Positions 44,272 through 55,562 of a stretch of DNA of 64,000 nucleotides are shown piece by piece (the stretch's first letter is position 1; every line of letters begins with the position of its first letter). The notes beneath the pieces were generated by a model. The model was not told the DNA's origin. It did not search any database and saw nothing but the letters and a program-made list of their open reading frames with translations. A program made the translations under genes and the position numbers. Source of the DNA: Oscarella lobularis (lineage: Eukaryota > Porifera > Homoscleromorpha > Homosclerophorida > Oscarellidae); NCBI RefSeq assembly GCF_947507565.1, contig NC_089178.1:1798001-1862000 (forward strand), read 5' to 3'.

Positions 44272-47200
44272 ATGGCGAAGAAACGGAGTCGCGCGGCTCG
44301 CCATCACGGTCGTCAGCCGCCTGCCCGGCCGCGAGCAACTGTAGTCAACCCGTTTGAAGTTCGAGTAAACAAGATAAAGCACGACGTCTTGGGAAAAAAG
44401 TCGAAATCGGATCGAGGCCTTCCCGGCGTGGCGAGAGGAAAGGCAATCAAGAAAGTGAGACAAAAGCCGCTGCTTACGGACTAAATTCGAAGCAGATTCT
44501 TTTAGAGAAAGAAGACGTTGCTCGTGGAGTACAAAAATCGAAACAAGGTAGACATACAGTAGAAGAGAGGAGAGACCTTAGGCGACTCGTCACTTTACCT
44601 TGCAGGCCAACGAGTTCGTAGATAGGCGTTTCGGGGAGTACGACGAACAGATGTCGGTAGAGGAAAAGATGCTGCAACGATTTGCTCTCGAAAAACGAGT
44701 AAGCAAAGTGGAGAATTTATTTCGAAGCAGATGCGAGGCTGGGGCGATTCTTAGAAGCAGCACAGAAATCGTCAGACGTTTAGTCTCGAAGAGGAAGATG
44801 ACGACGATTTGACTCATCTTGGCCAGTCGTTGGCAAAAGCGGGCGTGCTTGGCGACGATCCCGAGATACGCGACGATTACGAGGATGACGATAGAGGGGA
44901 AATAAGCGAAGAAGGTAAAAAACGTCTATTTGTGTAATGTGGGCGCTTACGAGGCTCTGCATTTGCAGCTGTGAAAGAGGCTCATTTTGGCGGGTTTCTC
45001 TTTAAGAAGAAGAGTGGAATGAATTTGGATGAGGTGCTCTTGTGGACGTTCTTTCGTCTTAGGGGAATTTCAGCTACTGTTATATGCAGACTGAAGATCA
45101 TCGTTCGCACAAGGAAATAATGGAAGAAGTTGTTTTGCAGTCTAAGAAGAAAAAGGCGGGCATTTTAGTAGCCGAGTCTTTTTTTGTGTTAGTTTGGTTT
45201 GTTCAGATGGAACGACAGTTCGACAAGGAGGACGTTTCGTTGTTGACTGAGCAGCTTGATGCCAACTGGGATGCTGTCAGACGCCTACTGGTTGCTCAGG
45301 TCTGTTTTTTGTTCTCCGCAGTGCCGTTCAGACGTTTTAGGAACTAGTCTTTTGTAGATACATGTAAAACTGACTACTTTGATAATTTCAGGATAAACAG
45401 TCTAAAGCAGTAGTGGCTCTCGACGACTACGACACAACCGTGAAACAGATGGCATTTGACAAAAGAGCCAGCGTACGTTTTTTTTGTTTGCTCGTGAATT
45501 GTGGTGCAATAGTTGCATTCTCTGAAGGCAACGAATAAGCGTCGACTCGAGGAGAGAAAAGCGGATGCCATGCAAGCGGAGCGCGAAAAACAGGAAGCAA
45601 GTGACTGAAGAACTGATAATTCGAATTAAAATGGTTTACTTTTAGGCGGAAAGATTGAAGAGAATGAAATGTCCGCTAGCTGACTTGAAGGGCATATCCT
45701 ACTCCGCCGATTCGTTGGACGCTGAGTCAGTATATCGAAACGTGCATGAGAACGTTAGATGTCATACGTCTGTCTGAAGATCTAGTGCAAGGATAAGAGA
45801 ACCTAGAGGCTTTCTGGAGTTTTCCGCTGACGATAAAGAAAGTATGGAAAGCGACGATGAAGCGGAAGAGGAGAACGACGGCTATGAGTGTCACGAAGAA
45901 AAAGACGTGGAAGATGAAGACGAAGGGGAAGAGGAGGAAGACGACGACGACGACGACGATGATGAGGAAGACAGTCAAAGTGAAGGGAGTGAAAGGTTTG
46001 CATCAGACCTGGAATCTGATGACGAGAACAGTGATGGTCTGGAGGATGCTTCGTCTTCTGTGGAGCGTGCTACCGAGATTATAAGCGAATCAGATCGTTC
46101 TGGTTTGTCTAATTTGTGTTTGTAATTGAGCCTTCTGGTAGGCTGTTTGTTTGTTTGTTTCTCTGCAGTTCCTCAAAATGTGGGTCAGCTTAGCCGTTTG
46201 CTACAAAACGAAGAGTACGTTGCATTGGCGTTGCGACATCGTTTTCTCTGTAATTTCTTATTAGATCTGCTGTGGAAAAGATGAGGCGAATCAACCTTTT
46301 TGTGGGGAAAATAGAGCAGGGAGCGAAAGGAGAGAAAAAGGCTGATGTCAGTGTCAAAAAGAACGGTTTATTGCTTATATATGCTAGTTTTGTCTAATAG
46401 GTTCTCTTCTCGGTTCTCATTGACTATATGTTCTCATCGTCAGCGGACTTGAATTTGTGCAAGTTGCTGGCCAAGCCTCTGCACAAGCTGTCTCTGGCAT
46501 TGACCGGAGCTGCTGCTTATTGCTCTGACAGACTGGCACAAATTCATCAATCACACATTCGTCATAGCAAAAGTTTTCCTAGTATCAAATCCGTAAGTCA
46601 CATGGCCAATAGACAACGTTTCATTGCTATATATTCGTCGGGCAGTTGATGTTTTTGAAATTGCTCGGCGCACTCTTTCCTGCATCAGACTACGCGCATC
46701 AGGTCACTACGCCCGCTTTTATCATACTGGGAGAAATTCTCGCCGAGGTGAGTCTCATTATCTGCAGAGTATCACTTTGACAGCAGTGTGCAATAAACAG
46801 TGCTCAATCAAATCTACGTCAGATGCTTTGCTGAGTCTCTATACGTGCTCAACCGTTCTAGAAGTAATGACCTACAGGCACCGTTTTATGAATGCGTGAG
46901 CGAGTTTGGCTTAGTTTGTGAGGGATTCGAAGAGATTTGTACCGGAAGCTGTTCGGTTACTCAGCCGACTTCTTTCCAAATACAATCAAAGTATGACAAA
47001 CCTGCTAGCACACGTACTGTAGGATTTATTACTTGATCACTTCTTAGTTGAAGAAGGCGAATCGGCGTCTCCATGCACAATCTTAACTCTTTCAGACGTC
47101 GATGACATACGCAATCCCAAAATAAGGTGATACTAGGCTAGTCTTATACTACGCTACACAAACTGTCGGTTTTAGAATTGTTTATACCTGTTTGATTCTG

Positions 47201-47954
47201 ATTAAACAGTTTTATTGTCTTTATTGTGAATTACCTTGTGTGGTTGAAATTTTTGAACCAATCAAGAGAGAAATTGAAAGGTGAGGCGCTTTAAGTTATA
47301 TATATGGTCATATGTCCCGACTCATATTATTACTACTAGTATTTCTGCAAATCTAAAAAACGAAGGCAACGTCATTAAGGCAGGGTTTGGTTAGGCTAGG
47401 GAAATTTTGACCTTAGTTTTCGAATTCTATAGAACGAATGTGAGGCGGTTTTAAGCTTGCTGGATAGCGAAAAAAAGTCGTATCGTTCCTTGACTTTATA
47501 CAAACGGAAACCTGTACCAATTCGCCTATATGAGCCTAAATTTGACCCTGTGTAAGCACAGAGCTCCTTTCGTTAAATAGTTTACATTGTAACTGCTTCG
47601 GCTCCAGATACGAAGACGGCAAGAAGTCAAGGAGAAGTGATAAGGCGAAGCTGAAATTAAAATATAAGAAGGAACTCAAGGCATGTGTGACGTGGTCATT
47701 GAATTTACAACGATGAACGTCTCCTCTAGGGCGCAGTACGCGAAGTGCGAAAAGACGCGTCGTTCTTAGGTCGATTACGACTTAATGAACAACTGGAAAG
47801 GTAACGAGAGGGTCTGCGCACTAATAAGGCTCCAATGATTTTTTTGCTGTGAAGGGATGCCGAAAGACGCAAAAAGGTGAAATCTCTGGAACATCTTCTG
47901 TCTACGCAACAAGCGGAAATGAAAAGCGAGAAACGGCGAAAGAGAAAGCGCTGA
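44272..47954 (+). CDS. NOP14: nucleolar protein 14, small-subunit processome component
   Basis: Many short exons. The first (44272-44454) reads RATVVNPFEVRVNKIKHDVL, then GKKSKSDRGLPGVARGKAI, matching the conserved NPFExKxN and GxxxxDxGLPGVSRxxA motifs. Later exons give ANEFVDRRFGEYDEQMSVEE, KMLQRFALEKRV, DDLTHLGQSLA and KEAHFGGFLFKK. A very acidic stretch with an Asp run lies at 45844-46080, where human NOP14 is also acidic. The conserved half shows LFPASDYAHQVTTPAFIILG, EILAE and SQLLEYV-type helices; the end is NPKIR, YKKELKGAVREVRKDASFL, then LLSTQQAEMKSEKRRKRKR. NOP14 binds 18S pre-rRNA with NOC4/EMG1 in 40S maturation. The acidic run is partly a GAC/GAT microsatellite. Not every middle exon border was resolved. 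Confidence 0.9.
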
Positions 47955-48323
47955 AGTAGTAGGTAGCGAATTGATGAATATTACAACTGGTCACAAACGA
48001 AGTGCTAATGCTTATCATATGACAATTGGCGAGGATCCAGGAGAATCAAAACCCGCCTTGAAATAGTACTGCATTCAAAGTCAGGATATTCAAACAAACG
48101 GTTCTCATTTCTCATTGAAGGCATTTGAAAAAAAAACGAAGGCAGTACAAACCTCTTCCCTTTCACTATCTCACTTTCGATTCTCTAGATCATTTTCTCT
48201 CCTCGCTAGTCCGTACCACTGCCATCTAAGATTCTGTCCAAGAGTGCTCCAATTCTCCACACGCTCTCAGCGAAGTCGGGGTAATGAGGTGCTAGAAAGA
48301 GCACAGAGTCGTCAAGCTCTTGC
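47955..48323. other. intergenic, convergent spacer
   Basis: About 370 bases between the stops of NOP14 and the next minus-strand gene. There are short C/T-rich tracts and no convincing gene. Confidence 0.4.
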
Positions 48324-49732
48324 TTAATGGCGATACAGCCTATATATATAAGTGAGCGAGATTAAGCTGCGAGAGCTGTATATCATCTCTGAAGTCTTCT
48401 CACTCTCTCGACTTGTCTGGAGTAGGGGCGACTCCCAGACAACGTGTTCTAGCGCAGCGAAAACGTAACCGATGCTGACGTACCGCGACTCGGTCAACAA
48501 TTCAAGCCCTGTGCAGGTGAGAGAAATCGTCGGTTACCCATTTTTCCAAAAAAATGTTCCATACTTTGAGCGACCCTTCGCAAGAGCGATCCAAAGTCTC
48601 CCACACAGGCAACCATGCGGATGACGGCTAAATTCGTTAGTCGTTCATTGAGAGAGAGTCGAATTAGCAGAGATGAAAGTTCATTCTTTACTGTATCCTG
48701 AACAGGTATGTTGAACGAGGAAGAGAAAGAGCGGAGACTAACCTTCTCAACGTCAACGTCTACTAGTGCTCTGATTATTGCTTCTATAAAATCGCCCAAC
48801 TTCTTTTCGAGAAGCTCTGGAAGTTGGTTGGACTGGTCGAGCGACAGAGACTCTAGAAACAATTGATACAGTGTCGCGTAGACGGCAAAGAGTTTTACCT
48901 GTGATCACATCGACAGTCGTCTTGAATGGAATCAAGTTGAAGATTCCATCTAGAAGAACTCGAGGAAGTGCCAACGTTATTTCTAAAAGTGCAGTTGGCA
49001 GCAACAACGAGTTCTCTTTCTCTCCTCTACTTACCCTCTATTGCCTTACTAACGGAATCAACCAGCGATGCGGGATGGATTAGTGCGTATTGGAAAACTA
49101 GAGTCAAAGGATCTTTAGTCTGTGCGACTGCCGTTTTTCATTACCCCGAGCAAGAAGGTCAACCCGTTCGAGTATTCCTTCATATCTGGAAGGATTCGAA
49201 TATTCCGGACAGGTATCCAGCCAATTATGACAACCACTGTCATGTGCTTCTCGTTGGTTTTGAAGGAGGGAGGTGGTTGTCTGACTCATTGTCATCTGAG
49301 TCTGAGTCTCGTACCCTAGCCCCAAGGCAAAGGATTGACTTTCTTTCTCTTTCTCTTTCTCTGGCTGTCACACACCAGACGAGTTAGCTTGGCTGTCAAG
49401 TTGCTGCTGACTCTGACTCTCTGTTTCAGATAGCCAATTTCGTCTATGAGAAGCTGCCCCTTTTGTCAACTCCTCTTTCAACAGGACGACTTCCCTTTCG
49501 AGTGCAGCTGCCTACAACGTCAAATCTACCGTAACTGTAAATACTGTGGTAAGCAATACTAAGCATTTAGGGTCCACCATTATCTTACATTACTAGCCCA
49601 CGGAATCCCCACATTTCGCGATACATTTACCTTTTCTCTCCATTTTTCAACCTTATTGACATAGTCAGTTTGCAAATTTTTGGCATATTGTTTTGCCGTT
49701 TGATCTTTCGGCTTGGTTTTCACGACGGCCAT
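48324..49732 (-). CDS. helical/coiled-coil protein, family not recognised
   Basis: About eight small exons read from the minus strand. It starts at ATG 49732: MAVVKTKPKDQTAKQYAKNL, QTDYVNKVEKWREK. The next exon is AAALEREVVLLKEELTKGAA, then a Gln/Thr-rich piece (YETQTQMTMSQTTTSLLQNQ). After that come KDPLTLVFQYALIHPASLVD, ALPRVLLDGIFNLIPFKTTV, LEKKLGDFIEAIIRALVDVD, NELSSLLIRLSLNERLTNLA and a last exon reading LELLTESRYVSIGYVFAALE to TAA 48324. Joins were chosen by phase; at the last one, reading through the donor gives an alternative stop near 48494. A short N-terminal coiled coil is followed by hydrophobic helices, with no signal peptide or catalytic motif. Function unknown. Confidence 0.55.
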
Positions 49733-50566
49733 TGCCTTGACAGAAAACGGCTTACGGTACGTTCGGGTCGTACAGTAAGCTCATTCTACCGTAGCCACTT
49801 TTACAATCATTATTTGTCGCTTAGTAAGCGTTCCTGATGTCATCTATTCGAGTTTTAGCGATAAAAGAGCCGAATCCCGCGTGAGATCACGCGCGTTAGC
49901 GGAGAAGCATTCCATGCGTCTTCACAGCGAAGGCGCTGGTCGTCTTCTCGGTCTTCTAAAGACATTCTTGCTTTGTTCTATCTATCCTTAAAAGAAATCT
50001 TCTGCTGTACTGTCCACTCGGAGCAAAAAAGACGAGGTAGCAGAGAGGCAGAGACTCAACTAGAACCTAGAGAGAGTATTGAACTTGGTAGATTAAGAAT
50101 CTGCTAGCAGTGTGGCTTTTTTGGCATCACGGCGTCAAAATATTGACGCCCAGCAAAAATTGACTTAGACTTCAACACAGTGCATGGTATAGACCAGGTA
50201 AGAAGCAAATGGATCTAGTTGTAACAGTTGTGCAAGCGGTGCGTTGTCAGGCAAAAATCCCTCAGCGATGGACGTATAGATCATGATCTTGGGAAGCCTG
50301 ACACAGTAATTCGTGATTTATTGCACCTTGTAACTGCAGTCACCTTTGACTCACAAGGCCCGTCTACAATAAAAGAATACAACTGAACCATTGTCTTTGC
50401 GACCGAGCCGGGATCTTCTTAGTAATTTTTGAACGTGATGAGACGTGGGCAGTTCTCTCTTCTCATCCTCCTCCACTCCCTTTCGGAGAAATTGATGATC
50501 GCTGGACACCGACAGTTCAACTTTTCTACCAACAGAGACGTCAATAGCTACTAATTGCAGTCAGTA
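49733..50566. other. intergenic
   Basis: About 830 bases between divergent genes, with no convincing open frame. An acceptor-like tract (ctaattgcag) stands just before the next gene's ATG, so a non-coding 5' exon probably lies here. No structured RNA was recognised. Confidence 0.4.
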
Positions 50567-51595
50567 ATGAAGCTCCTCTTGCGTTTGTCACTCTTCTGTG
50601 TTCTTCTGATTCTGAGTTCTTCGATTACGACGGAGCCACCAACGGACTCTGAAGATCCCGACCCAAATACGAAAACAATTCCTCTGGTTCAATACGTTCG
50701 ATTTCCCGGCGTGCGCTTCATTCCATCGACGGGAAAAGAATTGCGCGTATTCGAGCTGAACAATCAGACGCTTCGAGGCATGTTCGTCGCTCACGACGGT
50801 CACGTGATTTACTTCAAGTCGACGTGCTCCGGAAAGATTCGCGTATGGCAGAAGGGAGGTCGTCGCATTGTCAATCACGAATACTTGTCCAAAGGGCAAA
50901 ACATTCACTTCGTCAACATCGAAGGTCACCGATTTGTCTATGACAATGATAAGACTTACTCCTATGCCAATCACAAGTCGAAGAGGCACGCTCTGAACGA
51001 GTACAAGCAGCGACGATCAGCAGGCCACGAGTCTGAGGAGGAATTGTATCAGGACGCCGTTCACGAATTGTCTATTGACTCGTATACGCCGCTTTTAGTT
51101 GCCGTGTCTCAAGCACTGGGCGAATTTGGCATCTACGGCTATACTGCGCCGTGTTCTCTGCTTCTTCACCAAACGGCGCGGTCAATTTCTACAAAGCTGA
51201 TTTCTGTAGATATGAACTTGACGGAGTTTGACAGCGCCGAGAAAAATCGGTCACTTTATCAATCATATTATCTGAGGCCACAGCACAAACGAGCAAAACG
51301 AGAGTGTCTTTTAGCGACTTTCCTGGGTAAGTTTGTCGTGGGTACAATTATACAAAGGTTAGTGGAGCCTGTTGTGGGTTGGGTTGTTGGAAAGATCACC
51401 GGGTGCGAAGATCTACGAAATGATCCGAACAACGATAACTGCACAGGAATGTGCGGGGAAAAATGCAACTGTTGGAAATGGGTCTGTGGTAATTGCTGTA
51501 ATCACACAGGATGTTATCAGCATGATGTGTGCAAGGGACGGTCATTTGATATACCAGTCGGCTTCAGTTGCCTGTGGTTTCATTGCGCGTTCTAA
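50567..51595 (+). CDS. secreted protein with C-terminal Cys-rich, PLA2-like HD motif
   Basis: A single coding exon of 342 residues from the ATG at 50567. The N-terminus MKLLLRLSLFCVLLILSSS is a clear signal peptide. The middle is beta-rich and charged, without a known motif (QYVRFPGVRFIPSTGKEL, GMFVAHDGHVIYFKSTCSG), and has two basic patches (KSKRHAL, HKRAKRE) that look like furin-type cleavage sites. The last 70 residues are Cys-rich: GKITGCEDLRNDPN, NCTGMCGEKCNCWKWVC, CCNHTGCYQHDVCKG. The CCxHxxCxxHDxC pattern recalls the calcium-and-histidine loop of secreted phospholipase A2 and similar Cys-rich domains of cnidarian secreted proteins, but the usual PLA2 calcium loop (YGCYCG) is absent. 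Lipase activity is not established. Could be a matrix or defence protein. Confidence 0.75.
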   Translation: MKLLLRLSLFCVLLILSSSITTEPPTDSEDPDPNTKTIPLVQYVRFPGVRFIPSTGKELRVFELNNQTLRGMFVAHDGHVIYFKSTCSGKIRVWQKGGRRIVNHEYLSKGQNIHFVNIEGHRFVYDNDKTYSYANHKSKRHALNEYKQRRSAGHESEEELYQDAVHELSIDSYTPLLVAVSQALGEFGIYGYTAPCSLLLHQTARSISTKLISVDMNLTEFDSAEKNRSLYQSYYLRPQHKRAKRECLLATFLGKFVVGTIIQRLVEPVVGWVVGKITGCEDLRNDPNNDNCTGMCGEKCNCWKWVCGNCCNHTGCYQHDVCKGRSFDIPVGFSCLWFHCAF

Positions 51596-51740
51596 AAGAC
51601 AGTTTTTGCTACTGTACTTAATTAATTGGCTGTTCCTCTTTTGTTTTGTAAGTAATAAAAGCTACATGTATAAATATTAAATAACGAAGATCGTGCTTAG
51701 CGCGCGTTCCTCTACACGCTCGTCAGTCAGTCAGTCAGTC

Positions 51741-53079
51741 ATGGAGGCAGAAACGAAAGAGCGAATAGCAATTGTTGGCAGGTAGCTGTAGAAAACAGTC
51801 ATTCCGACGCGTCTGACCTTTTTTAGTGGTCTCATAGGAAGATGCTGGGCTATGGTAAGTGAACACGACGATCTCATTCATTTTTGTGAGTCGTCTACAG
51901 CTCTTTGCACGCGCCGGCTACTTCGTATCGATCTACGACATCGATTCGGAGCAAGTGAAAGGCGCTCTGGCCGCCACACTACCAATGCTGCTCGACATGG
52001 AATCGCGAGACCTTCTTGGAGGCCAGAAGGCGTCCGATATCCAAAAGCAAATACAGGGAACGAATCAATTGGAAGAAGCGATGCAGGGAGCAATTCACGT
52101 TCAGGTCTACTCGGGGGGCTAAGGACGAGGAAGGGAAGAAAAGTTAAGCGGGATGTTAGGAGTGTGTTCCGGAGTCGGTCGACCTGAAGAAGAGGGTCTT
52201 TGCCCAATTGGATGAGCACGCGTCGGATACGGTTGTCCTGTCGAGTTCGACTTCGTGCATTGTGCCGTCGCTTTTTACGGAAGGACTCAAGCATCGGAGC
52301 CAGTGCATTGTGGCTCATCCGGTCGAGCGAGTATATATAATTTGGCATTGTTTTTATCAGTGTCTATAAAGGTGAATCCTCCTTATTACATACCACTCGT
52401 CGAGTTGGTTCCAGCTGCGTGGACCAATCCGGATGTTGTCCGGCGAACGAGGGCTCTAATGGCAGACATAGGGCAAGCGCCGGTGACTCTCAATAAGGAG
52501 GTGAACGGATTTATACTGAATCGACTGCAATATGCACTCATAATGGAAGCGTGGAGACTAGTCGAGGTATTGTATACAATATTGATGGTTAGCAGTAATT
52601 ATATTAACTAATGAAGGATGGTGTCTGCTCTCCTGAAGATGTAGACACTGCAATGGTGGAAGGTCTTGCCCCGAGGTATTCGTTTATGGGCATTTTTGAA
52701 ACGATGCATCTGAATGCTGACGGTAATCAATTAGACAGCTGTACCGTATCCATTAGTTATGAAAGGGTACCTGTATCCTTTCTGGTAATGAATAACGGGT
52801 GCAGGGGTATTAGGGAATTTTCCAAACGCCCGTTGCACTTTAGGAATGAAGGATTACTGTGAACGGTATGGAGCTAATATCAAAACAGTGTGCGAGACGC
52901 AAAGTCCGGCGAGGGACCTGTCTGGTCGCACTCTGTCTGTCGTCGATGATGCCATGCAAAGGAAGGTGCCTGTGAGTGGATTGGGCGACCGGAGGAAGTG
53001 GCGTGATCGCAGGCTAGCTGCTCTGGCCGTGCATAAAATGATGATGAAGAAAGAGGAGGCGAAATCAATAAATCCATGA
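51741..53079 (+). CDS. CRYL1: lambda-crystallin / L-gulonate 3-dehydrogenase
   Basis: Seven exons, 51741-51781, 51827-51854, 51901-52104, 52160-52321, 52372-52566, 52617-52722 and 52844-53079, all in phase. The N-terminal Rossmann fold shows [17 protein letters not shown] and an acidic end to beta-2 (SIYDID), which fits NAD over NADP. The core has [33 protein letters not shown] with the HPVNPP active-site segment, and [20 protein letters not shown]. The end has [17 protein letters not shown] and [10 protein letters not shown]. These match human CRYL1 over its length (about 320 residues). It oxidises L-gulonate to 3-keto-L-gulonate in the cytosolic uronate cycle. An ordinary member of the 3-hydroxyacyl-CoA dehydrogenase superfamily. 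Confidence 0.94.
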
Positions 53080-53134
53080 TACTGATGACGGTATCCGGGA
53101 CAGGTGGTCTCTAGTGTGGGCGTGTCATTGAAAA

Positions 53135-54747
53135 ATGTTCAAAGCTTACTCTCGACGCTTTTGTTTTGCAAGCCTAATAGCAGCACAACCGAACAGGTAT
53201 CGCGTTCATTAACGACTCGTATCGAAATATCATAGCGGGGCTCCAAAAGGAAACTAGGCGATGCCGCTCGCTGGAAATCGCTCGTCGGTCTCGAAATCCA
53301 CGCGCAAATTCTCACACCGCTCAAGGCATTCTCTCGCGCCCCGTCTGCATTCGATCGCACGCCGAATACGACCGTCGCGCTGTTCGACGCGGCGCTTCCA
53401 GGCTCGCTTCCCGTTCTAAACGCGTCGTGCGTGCGCGCGGCTCTCGCGACCGCGCTCGCGCTCTCGTGTCGCGTCAATCGACGATCGACGTTCGATCGCA
53501 AGCACTATTTCTATCACGATTTGCCCGCCGGATATCAAATTACGCAGGCGAGAGTCCCATTGGCCGTCGACGGCGAATTGTTCGTGCCGAACGCCGATTG
53601 GTCGACGGAGAAACGCGTACGCGTGCGTCAGCTGCACTTGGAGCACGACAGCGCGCGGGCGTCGATCGACGAAAGCACGGGATTGACTCTCGTCGATTTG
53701 AATCGCAGTGGCGTCGGATTGGTGGAAATTGTGACTGAACCCGATATTACGTGCGGTCGCGAAGCGGCGCGATTTGTTAAGGAATTGAGAGCTTTGCTTG
53801 TTGCTATAGAGACGTGCGATGGTGATGCATCCGAAGGATCTCTTCGTGTTGACGCAAACGTATCCGTTCACGGAAGCGGATCTTTGGGCACTGTGACCGA
53901 AATAAAAAACGTTGGAAAACCGCGTCTGTTGGAGAAGGCCGTCGATTATGAAATACGACGACAGGTCGAGCTGTTGGAGCAAGGCAAGGCAGTGCAACGA
54001 GAAACTAGAGGATTCGATGTGAAGAGAGGCATCACTGTGTCGATGCGTGGCAAAGGTTCGGATGCCCACGATTATCAGTTTATGCCTGAGCCGGACTTAC
54101 CTCCTGTGGTCGTGTCTGAATCGACCTTGGAAAAGATACGCGAGTCGTTGCCTTCGATTCCTGCCACGCGACGACGAACTCTAGTCAAAGAGCACGGCAT
54201 ATTCCTAAGGGATAGTGCGTGGTTGATCGACAACGATGCTCAGAACTATTTTCAAAAAACGATGAATCTCTGTCCTGACGTTGATTCAAAGTTTGTCATG
54301 AAATGGACTAAGGGTTCGCTGGCTGGCCTGTTGAGAAAGACCAAGAGTGCGTCATTCGAGACGTCACCCGTATCGCCGCGTCAATTCGCTTCCCTTCTGC
54401 GACTCGTTCTGCGCGAAACGATCACGAAACTCACCGCCGATCGCGTTCTCGCGCGCATGATCGACGGGGATCGTAACGACGCCGACGTCATCGTCGAGAG
54501 GAAAAGCTGGAAGCTAATAAAGGATCGAGCGGAAATAGAAGCGATGTGTGACGTAGCCTTCCACAAACAAGACCGGACACCGCCGCCACGCGCCGACGTC
54601 TCGGACGACTCCGAGTCGATCGAACGCGCGCTCGCCCATTACGCGGGACGCGTCCAACGAGAAGCCGACGGGCGAATTCATCCGCAGACGCTACGTCAAG
54701 TGCTTCTTCAAAGGCTTGGTGGGGCGAGAAGACGACCAGAGGAATGA
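53135..54747 (+). CDS. GATB: mitochondrial glutamyl-tRNA(Gln) amidotransferase subunit B
   Basis: The main exon reads from about 53246 (KSLVGLEIHAQILTPLKAFS) to the stop at 54747. Motifs: GLEIHAQ, FDAALPGSLPVLN, DRKHYFYHDLPAGYQITQ, LHLEHDSARASI, LVDLNRSGVGLVEIVTEPD, RVDANVSVHGSG and RGFDVKRGITVSMRGKG, then DYQFMPEPDLPPV. The C-terminal YqeY-like tail (TADRVLARMIDGDRNDADVI) is present. GATB with GATA and GATC converts Glu-tRNA(Gln) to Gln-tRNA(Gln) in mitochondria. A short first exon from ATG 53135 (MFKAYSRRFCFASLIAA) would supply a presequence, but its donor phase does not fit the acceptor at 53239, so the exact 5' end is unresolved. Human GatB has about 557 residues; here about 500. Confidence 0.9.
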
Positions 54748-54893
54748 CGGCTATTCGCGTGCGCGGGAGAGAAAAAAATATAAGGATGAAATTCTCTCAC
54801 TAAAATTGCATTGCAATGTATACAAAGCTCCCCGCGAAACTGGTAAAGTCAAGTTCTTGTTCCTAAACGATGGGTGTGGCCATCACGTACGTT

Positions 54894-55409
54894 TTATCGA
54901 ACGAGAAGACCCGATAGCACTCTCGCTGGTTTTTTCGTTATCTTTCTGGCGTGCGGCGGTGGTGGCGGCGCCGCCGCCGCCGCCGCCGCCGCCGTCGTCG
55001 TCGATTCGCCTTCGGCTTTGGGTGGTTTGATGATTGGCTTTGACTGTTTGAATTGCACTACTCGTTGCGAAAGATCGCGAAAGGATCTCGGCGATTTCGA
55101 CGCGGCGATCAGCTTTTGTCGCGTTGTCGTCGTCAGCGGCGGTCGCCGAGACGGCGATTTGTTCTTTCGCTTCCAAACAAGCAGGCCCAGGATGCGAACG
55201 GAAGCCTTGAACATTGCGTTCGCCGCGTTCCACGCGACGACGAAAGGTCCGTTCGATCGAACGTAGAGTCTGCCGGCGCGATAGTCGCTCACTGTGCCGA
55301 CGACGTCGATGACGAATACGACGGCGGTGAACGTGGTGAGACAGATCGACGTTGCGTCCATCAAAGATAAAAAAGGGTCGGATGAGGATCGAATGAATGA
55401 CTGGCTCAC
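54894..55409 (-). CDS. small basic membrane protein, family not recognised
   Basis: A single-exon frame of 171 residues, convergent with GATB. The N-terminus MSQSFIRSSSDPFLSLMDAT leads to one hydrophobic helix (ICLTTFTAVVFVIDVVGTV), then a moderately amphipathic stretch (FVVAWNAANAMFKASVRILG, LLVWKRKNKS). The second half is basic with an Ala run and a Pro run encoded by a GCC/GGC repeat. A second, overlapping minus-strand frame (54883-55452) is Arg/His-rich and looks like noise. No domain recognised; coding status rests on the hydrophobic helix and codon pattern. Confidence 0.5.
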   Translation of the reverse strand: MSQSFIRSSSDPFLSLMDATSICLTTFTAVVFVIDVVGTVSDYRAGRLYVRSNGPFVVAWNAANAMFKASVRILGLLVWKRKNKSPSRRPPLTTTTRQKLIAASKSPRSFRDLSQRVVQFKQSKPIIKPPKAEGESTTTAAAAAAAAPPPPPHARKITKKPARVLSGLLVR

Positions 55410-55562
55410 GCGTAAACCGATATGAGTATGTAGGTATACCGTTCACGCCCACTCGTGACGTTCGTCGTCTAAATATAGGCTAGAGAGAAACGAAGCAGGG
55501 GTGAAATCAATTAGACTTGATACTGCGCTGCTAGCCTTTTAGAATTGCAAACAAGGCGTGCA

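Noticed and set aside
54883-55452. 189-codon minus-strand frame overlapping the small membrane protein
   Set aside because: Its Arg/His/Gly composition follows the GCC repeat and reverse-frame bias; the overlapping 171-residue frame has a proper hydrophobic helix.
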